Origin: Ideonella sp.
GTDB lineage: Bacteria; Pseudomonadota; Gammaproteobacteria; Burkholderiales; Burkholderiaceae_C
Direction of reading: 5' to 3'
Length of the DNA stretch: 64,000 bases
NCBI RefSeq assembly: GCF_016702655.1
Contig: NZ_JADJDO010000040.1
Span: 1 to 64,000, forward strand
The translations under genes were made by a program, and so were the position numbers. Shown one piece after another: positions 59,556 through 64,000 of this stretch (position 1 is the first letter of the stretch; every line of letters begins with the position of its first letter). The notes beneath the pieces were generated by a model, which ran no database searches, had not been told where the DNA came from, and saw only the letters and a list, made by a program, of their open reading frames with translations.

Positions 59556-60827
59556 ATGAGCTTTCAGCAAGGCCTCTCCGGATTCAACGCCGCCAGCAAG
59601 AACCTGGAGGTGATCGGCAACAACGTCGCCAATGCCAGTACCTTCGGCGCCAAGTCCTCGCGTGCAGAGTTCTCCGACATGTACGCCGCCGCGCTCAATG
59701 GCGGCTCGGTCAACAACATCGGCATCGGCGTCAACCTGGCGGCCGTGGCCCAGCAGTTCACGCAGGGCAGCATCACGTCGACGTCCAACCCGATGGACAT
59801 CGCGATCAACGGCGCCGGCTTCTTCCAGCTGACCGACGGCATCAACCCGCCGGTCTACTCGCGCAACGGCCAGTTCAAGATCGACAAGGACGGCTATGTC
59901 GTCAACAACCAGAAGCTGCGCCTGATCGGCTACCCGGCCGACGCGATGGGCGCGATCCAGGCCGGCAGTGCCGGCCCGCTGCAGCTGCCCACCGCGGGCG
60001 TCGCGCCGAACGCGACCTCGCGCATGGTGATGGAGATGAACCTCGACTCGCGCGAGGGCGTCAAGCTGCCTTCGAGCGGGCCGGCGATCGACTTCAACGA
60101 CAAATCGACCTACAACAACGCGACCTCGCTGACCGTCTACGACGCCAAGGGCCAGGACATCGCGCTCACCTACTATTTCCAGAAGGCGGGCACCGACACC
60201 TGGAACGTGTATGCGAGCGCCAACGGCACGCCGGTGCTCGACGACGGCGGCACGCCACCGGTGGCGGTCCCGGTCACGACGCTGCAGTTCCCGGCCAACG
60301 GCGGCGCGCCGACCGCCCCCGTCGGGCTGGTCAACTTCGACATTCCGGCGACCACCAACAGCGTTGGCGCGCTGACCGTGCCGATCGCCGGCGTAGACCT
60401 CGACATCGGCGGCGCGACCCAGTTCGGCGCGGGCTTCGGCGTTACCAACCTGTCGCAGGACGGTTACGCGCCGGGGCAGCTCAGCAGCATCGCCATCGAG
60501 TCCGACGGCATGCTCACCGCACGCTATTCCAATGGCCAGTCGCGGCCCGCCGGTCAGTTGCAGCTCGCGAACTTCCGCAACCCGCAAGGGCTGGTGTCGA
60601 TGGGCGGAAACGCCTGGGCGGCCTCGTACGCGTCGGGGACGCCCGTCACGGGCATGGCCGGCGATGGCAACATCGGCGTGCTGCAGTCCGGCTCGCTCGA
60701 GGAGAGCAATGTCGACCTGACCGGCGAGCTGGTGAGCATGATCACCGCGCAGCGGGTCTACCAGGCCAATGCGCAGACCATCAAGACGCAGGACCAGGCG
60801 ATGCAGACCCTGGTCAACATGCGCTGA
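59556..60827 (+). CDS. flgE: Flagellar hook protein FlgE
   Basis: 423 residues, typical length. 'SFQQGLSGFNAASKNLEVIGNNVANASTFGAKSSRAEFSDMY' and 'SNPMDIAINGAGFFQL' at the N-terminus, and 'EESNVDLTGELVSMITAQRVYQANAQTIKTQDQAMQTLVNMR' at the C-terminus, form the coiled D0 domain. The variable D1/D2 regions lie between. AAGGAATC precedes the ATG. Confidence 0.95.
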   Translation: MSFQQGLSGFNAASKNLEVIGNNVANASTFGAKSSRAEFSDMYAAALNGGSVNNIGIGVNLAAVAQQFTQGSITSTSNPMDIAINGAGFFQLTDGINPPVYSRNGQFKIDKDGYVVNNQKLRLIGYPADAMGAIQAGSAGPLQLPTAGVAPNATSRMVMEMNLDSREGVKLPSSGPAIDFNDKSTYNNATSLTVYDAKGQDIALTYYFQKAGTDTWNVYASANGTPVLDDGGTPPVAVPVTTLQFPANGGAPTAPVGLVNFDIPATTNSVGALTVPIAGVDLDIGGATQFGAGFGVTNLSQDGYAPGQLSSIAIESDGMLTARYSNGQSRPAGQLQLANFRNPQGLVSMGGNAWAASYASGTPVTGMAGDGNIGVLQSGSLEESNVDLTGELVSMITAQRVYQANAQTIKTQDQAMQTLVNMR

Positions 60828-60867
60828 ACCAGCGTGACGCTGCCGCTCGACTGATGCCGGAGCTGCC

Positions 60868-61815
60868 ATGGACCGCATGATCTACCTGTCGATGGGCGGG
60901 GCCAAGGCCTCGATGCAGCGCCAGGATACGCTTGCGCACAACCTGGCGAATGCCTCGACGACGGGTTTCCGCGCCGAATTGCAGGCGTTTCGCGCCGTGC
61001 CGGTGCAGGGCAGCGGCGCGAGCACGCGCGTCTATGCGCTCGAGACGACGATCGGCCACGACGATTCTCCCGGGCCGGTGGCGGCCACCGGGCGCGCGCT
61101 CGACGTGGCGGTGCGCGGCGCAAGCTGGCTCGCCGTGCAGGCACTCGACGGCACCGAGGCCTACACGCGCGCCGGATCGCTCGACGTGAGCGCCGACGGC
61201 ACGCTCGTCACGCGCGCTGGGCTGCAGGTGCTCGGCGACGGCGGACCGATCCAGCTGCCCGCGAACAGCGAACCCAGCATCGCCAGCGACGGCACGGTGA
61301 ACGCACGCCTGGCCAGCGGCGCGAACAGCGTTGCCGGCCGACTCAAGCTCGTCACGCCCGAGGAACGGCTCGTGCGCGGCGACGACGGGCTGTTTCGCGC
61401 CGCGGGCGGCGACCCGCTGGACGCCGACAGCGCGGCGCGGCTGCAGGACGGTGCACTCGAGGGCTCGAACGTGAGCCCGGTCGAGAACATGGTCGCAATG
61501 ATCGCCGCGGCGCGCCAGTTCGAGGCGCAGATGAAGCTGATGCAGACCGCCGAGGCGGACGTGCGCGCTCTTGCTCGCGGCGGCACTGGCAGGTGCGGCC
61601 TGCGCGGCGACAGCCGTCCCGGAGCCGATCAAGAAGCTCACTGGCTCGTCGGACGAGACGGCCAAGTCGGTGATGGCGCAACACGGCTACGCCTTTCGCA
61701 GCGAGAAGAGCAGTTGGGGCCGCAAGTACACGTACTGGTGGAGCGACAAGGTGCGCCAGTGCGTGCAGCTCATGAGCCTGGCCGGGCGCGTCTACGGGGT
61801 CGAGGCCAAGGGTGA
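60868..61815 (+). CDS. flgF: Flagellar rod protein FlgF with abnormal C-terminus
   Basis: Residues 1-231 are normal FlgF: 'MIYLSMGGAKASMQRQDTLAHNLANASTTGFRAELQAF', 'GRALDVAVRGASWLAVQ', 'GSNVSPVENMVAMIAAARQFEAQMKLMQTAEAD'. The usual last 12 residues and stop are missing; after 'EADVRA' the frame runs on to 61815 through the next gene in the wrong frame. The authentic protein should end near 61560. A small deletion that removed the end of flgF and the start of the neighbouring gene fits best, either real or an assembly error. Distal rod component. Confidence 0.85.
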   Translation: MDRMIYLSMGGAKASMQRQDTLAHNLANASTTGFRAELQAFRAVPVQGSGASTRVYALETTIGHDDSPGPVAATGRALDVAVRGASWLAVQALDGTEAYTRAGSLDVSADGTLVTRAGLQVLGDGGPIQLPANSEPSIASDGTVNARLASGANSVAGRLKLVTPEERLVRGDDGLFRAAGGDPLDADSAARLQDGALEGSNVSPVENMVAMIAAARQFEAQMKLMQTAEADVRALARGGTGRCGLRGDSRPGADQEAHWLVGRDGQVGDGATRLRLSQREEQLGPQVHVLVERQGAPVRAAHEPGRARLRGRGQG

Positions 61816-62071
61816 GTCCGACTGCCGGTACGCTGGCGGCGGCACGGCAGGCGGCGGGACCATCGATCCGCTCGAGCTCGTCGGCCAGCCGCGTGCCGCC
61901 GTCCAGGCGCGCCTGGAGCGGGCGGGTTTTCGCGCCATCGAGACCGACATGAGCAAGGGTGACATGATCTACATCTGGTGGTTCGACGGCCACCAGTGCC
62001 TGGCCGGCAACATCGCCAACGATCGCTACGAAATGCTGCAGACCATGCCGCTGAACCAGTGCAAGCGTTGA
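61571..62071 (+). CDS. Exported protein inserted between flgF and flgG (5' end lost)
   Basis: 166 residues from TTG 61571. The upstream in-frame codons give 'CALLLAAALAGAACAATA', plainly the core of a signal peptide whose first residues are missing. The mature part has 'SSDETAKSVMAQHGYAFRSEKSSWGRKYTYWWSDKVRQCVQLMSLAGRVYGVEAKGESDC' and a second similar half 'GQPRAAVQARLERAGFRAIETDMSKGDMIYIWWFDGHQCLAG', so it is probably an internal duplication. Function unknown. flgF and flgG are normally adjacent, so this gene is an insertion in the operon. Confidence 0.65.
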   Translation: MLAAALAGAACAATAVPEPIKKLTGSSDETAKSVMAQHGYAFRSEKSSWGRKYTYWWSDKVRQCVQLMSLAGRVYGVEAKGESDCRYAGGGTAGGGTIDPLELVGQPRAAVQARLERAGFRAIETDMSKGDMIYIWWFDGHQCLAGNIANDRYEMLQTMPLNQCKR

Positions 62072-62179
62072 ACCGCGACTGGCGCGGCACAGAGTAGGGC
62101 GCGATCCACCGCGCTATTCCGGCTTTGGCGGGCGTGCCCCGCGGGGCACCATCGGCGGCATAGACCGAAAGGCCCCGCC

Positions 62180-62962
62180 ATGATGCGTTCGCTGTGGATA
62201 TCGAAGACCGGCATGGAGGCCCAGCAGACCCAGCTGGACACCATTTCGCACAACCTGGCCAACGCCTCGACGAACGGCTTCAAGCGTGCGCACGCCGTGT
62301 TCGAGGACCTGATGTACCAGAACCTGCGCCAGGCCGGCGCCAACAGCTCGGAGCAGACGACGCTGCCGGTCGGGCTGCAGGCCGGCCTCGGGACGCGGGC
62401 CGTCGCCACCGCGCGCAGCTTCAGCCAGGGCAACCTGCAGCAGAGCACGAACCCGCTCGACCTCGCGGTGCGCGGCAGCGGCTTCTTCCAGGTCCAGATG
62501 CCCGACGGCACGACCGGCTACACGCGCGACGGCTCGTTCCAGGTCGACGCCCAGGGAGCGCTGGTCACGAACAACGGCTTCGCGCTGGAGCCCGGGATCA
62601 CGATCCCGGCCAATGCGTCGAGCATCACGATCGCCAATGACGGCACGGTCAGCGTGACCGTGCCCGGCCAGGCGCAGGCGCAGACGGTCGGCCAGATCCA
62701 GCTCGTGAGCTTCGTCAACCCGGCCGGCCTCGAGCCCAAGGGGCAGAATCTCTTCGGCGAGACGACCGCGTCGGGCGCGCCGGCCGCGGGCGCACCGGGG
62801 AGCAACGGACTCGGGGCCTTGCAGCAGGGCTTCGTCGAGACCTCCAACGTCAACGTGGTCGAGGAGCTGGTGTCGATGATCCAGACCCAGCGCGCCTACG
62901 AGCTCAACTCCAAGGCGATCCAGACCTCGGACCAGATGCTGCAGAAGCTGGCCCAGCTATGA
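62180..62962 (+). CDS. flgG: Flagellar distal rod protein FlgG
   Basis: 260 residues, normal length. 'MEAQQTQLDTISHNLANASTNGFKRAHAVFEDLMYQ' and 'STNPLDLAVRGSGFFQVQMPDGTTGYTRDGSFQ' at the N-terminus; 'QQGFVETSNVNVVEELVSMIQTQRAYELNSKAIQTSDQMLQKLAQL' at the end. Its stop overlaps flgH (ATGA). Confidence 0.96.
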   Translation: MMRSLWISKTGMEAQQTQLDTISHNLANASTNGFKRAHAVFEDLMYQNLRQAGANSSEQTTLPVGLQAGLGTRAVATARSFSQGNLQQSTNPLDLAVRGSGFFQVQMPDGTTGYTRDGSFQVDAQGALVTNNGFALEPGITIPANASSITIANDGTVSVTVPGQAQAQTVGQIQLVSFVNPAGLEPKGQNLFGETTASGAPAAGAPGSNGLGALQQGFVETSNVNVVEELVSMIQTQRAYELNSKAIQTSDQMLQKLAQL

Positions 62963-63636
62963 CGCTGCTGCAATGGGTCGGTGCGGCCCTCGGCGCGGCG
63001 ACGCTTGCCGGTTGCCAGGTGCTCAACGCGCCGCCGCCGGTGGACGTGGCGCAGCCGACCTCGGTGCGGCCGCTGCCCGTGGCGGCGCCGACGGTCAACA
63101 ACGGCGCGATCTTCCAGACCGGCCAGTACCGGCCGCTGTTCGAGGACTACCGCGCGCGCCTCGTCGGCGACACGCTCACGGTGCAGATCGTCGAGCGCGT
63201 CAGCGCGAGCCAGAAGTCCAACAGCTCGGTCGACAAGAACGGCAAGATCGACGCCAGCATCACCGCGTTCCCGTACCTCAAGGCGGGCGCACTGTCGCGC
63301 GCGCAGGTCGCGGCCACGTCGGCCAACGGCTTCGAGGGCAAGGGCAGCACCGACACCGCCAACGACTTCAGTGGCGTCATCAACGTCACCGTGACCGAGG
63401 TGCTGCCCAACGGCCACCTGATCATCGGCGGCGAGAAACAGATCGGCGTCAACTTCAACACCGACGTGCTGCGCTTCTCGGGCCAGGTCGATCCGTTGAT
63501 GATCCGCCCCGGCAACGTGATCGCGTCGGCGCAGATCGCCAACGTGCGCATCGAGCATCGCGGCCGCGGGCAGCAGGCCGAGGCGCAGGGAATTGGCTGG
63601 CTGTCGCGCGTCTTCTTGAACGTTGTGCCGTTCTAG
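62959..63636 (+). CDS. flgH: Flagellar L-ring lipoprotein FlgH
   Basis: 225 residues. Lipobox LAGC (cysteine at about residue 19) marks an outer-membrane lipoprotein. Conserved 'RPLFEDYRARLVGDTLTVQIVE' and 'VTVTEVLPNGHLIIGGEKQIGVN', 'SGQVDPLMIRPGNVIASAQIANVRIEH' follow. It forms the L ring around the rod. Overlaps flgG by 4 bp. Confidence 0.95.
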   Translation: MTLLQWVGAALGAATLAGCQVLNAPPPVDVAQPTSVRPLPVAAPTVNNGAIFQTGQYRPLFEDYRARLVGDTLTVQIVERVSASQKSNSSVDKNGKIDASITAFPYLKAGALSRAQVAATSANGFEGKGSTDTANDFSGVINVTVTEVLPNGHLIIGGEKQIGVNFNTDVLRFSGQVDPLMIRPGNVIASAQIANVRIEHRGRGQQAEAQGIGWLSRVFLNVVPF

Positions 63637-63682
63637 CGCCACCCAGAATCGAAGCTACCGCCCGAGTCGCTCTCGCCAACCC

Positions 63683-64000
63683 ATGGACCATCACGCCACC
63701 GACCGCCTGCTGCGCTGGATGGTCGGCCTCGCCGCCGTCGCCGCGAGCGCCGCCCTCTGGTGGCCGCTGCCATCGCAGGCCGCGCGCATCAAGGAAGTCG
63801 CGTCGGTGCAGGGCGTGCGCAGCAACGCGCTGGTCGGCTACGGCCTCGTGATGGCGCTCGACGGCACGGGCGACTCGAGCGCCGCCGCGCCGTTCGTGCC
63901 GCAAAGCGTCATCGCGATGCTGCAGCAGAACGGCATCACGGTGCCGCAGGGCACCAACATGGCGTTGAAGAACGTCGCTGCGGTGATGGTCACCGCGCAG
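63683..64000 (+). CDS. flgI: Flagellar P-ring protein FlgI (cut by window end)
   Basis: The first 106 codons. A signal peptide ('MVGLAAVAASAALWWPLPSQA') is followed by the conserved FlgI start 'ARIKEVASVQGVRSNALVGYGLVMALDGTGDS' and 'MLQQNGITVPQGTNMALKNVAAVMVTAQ'. It forms the periplasmic P ring. Starts 46 bp after flgH; about 270 more codons are expected beyond the window. Confidence 0.93.
   Translation, partial: MDHHATDRLLRWMVGLAAVAASAALWWPLPSQAARIKEVASVQGVRSNALVGYGLVMALDGTGDSSAAAPFVPQSVIAMLQQNGITVPQGTNMALKNVAAVMVTAQ

Overview
The window joins a mobile, defence-rich genomic island (left end to about 34.48 kb) to conserved chromosomal backbone (34.5-64 kb). High GC, the cbb3 oxidase and FNR gene set, the flgAMN / flgBCDEFGHI layout and the protein sequences point to a Betaproteobacterium of the order Burkholderiales (Rubrivivax/Leptothrix/Methylibium-like). 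No species can be named from the sequence alone.

Island, 0.4-13.2 kb: an antitoxin-like gene is followed by six tightly packed genes: SNF2 helicase, AIPR protein, type III-like methyltransferase (Mod), type III-like helicase-nuclease (Res), McrB-like AAA GTPase and McrC-like nuclease. This looks like one composite restriction locus. 13.2-22.4 kb: plasmid/ICE-type genes (primase-helicase, hypotheticals, secreted proteins, an XRE regulator). Among them is a block of about 0.9 kb without a convincing gene (17.6-18.5 kb) that is dense in hairpins and looks like a large structured RNA on the minus strand. 22.5-30.0 kb: a second defence cluster. It holds a coupled four-gene operon (unknown protein, QueC-like PP-loop enzyme, XRE-ImmA/IrrE protein, PIN nuclease), a divergent MNT/HEPN module that shares an operator region with it, a degenerate CoiA-like gene, and a membrane zinc-ribbon protein coupled to a second HEPN protein. 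30.1-34.1 kb: a mobility module of a large serine recombinase, two ParB-type proteins and a small zinc-finger protein. The island ends at a 41-nt 3' fragment of a tRNA-Lys gene, the probable attachment site.

Backbone: alpha/beta hydrolase, repeat protein, kinase-like and ICMT-like genes; DAHP synthase; CBS and DUF192 proteins. Then comes a complete cbb3 oxidase locus (ccoI, ccoS, ccoNOQP, ccoG, fixH-like) with fnr and hemN. FNR-type boxes lie in front of ccoN and hemN, so low-oxygen respiration and anaerobic haem synthesis are probably co-controlled. Next are isocitrate dehydrogenase, two tandem secreted paralogues, an XRE regulator, and the flagellar genes flgN-flgM-flgA (minus) and flgBCDEFGHI (plus), with flgI cut by the window end.

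Quality caveat: many genes carry single-base frameshifts, nearly all at short G, C or A runs. These include housekeeping genes (aroG, ccoG), so much of the apparent gene breakage may be base-calling error rather than decay. Coordinates for such genes span the whole reconstructed gene.
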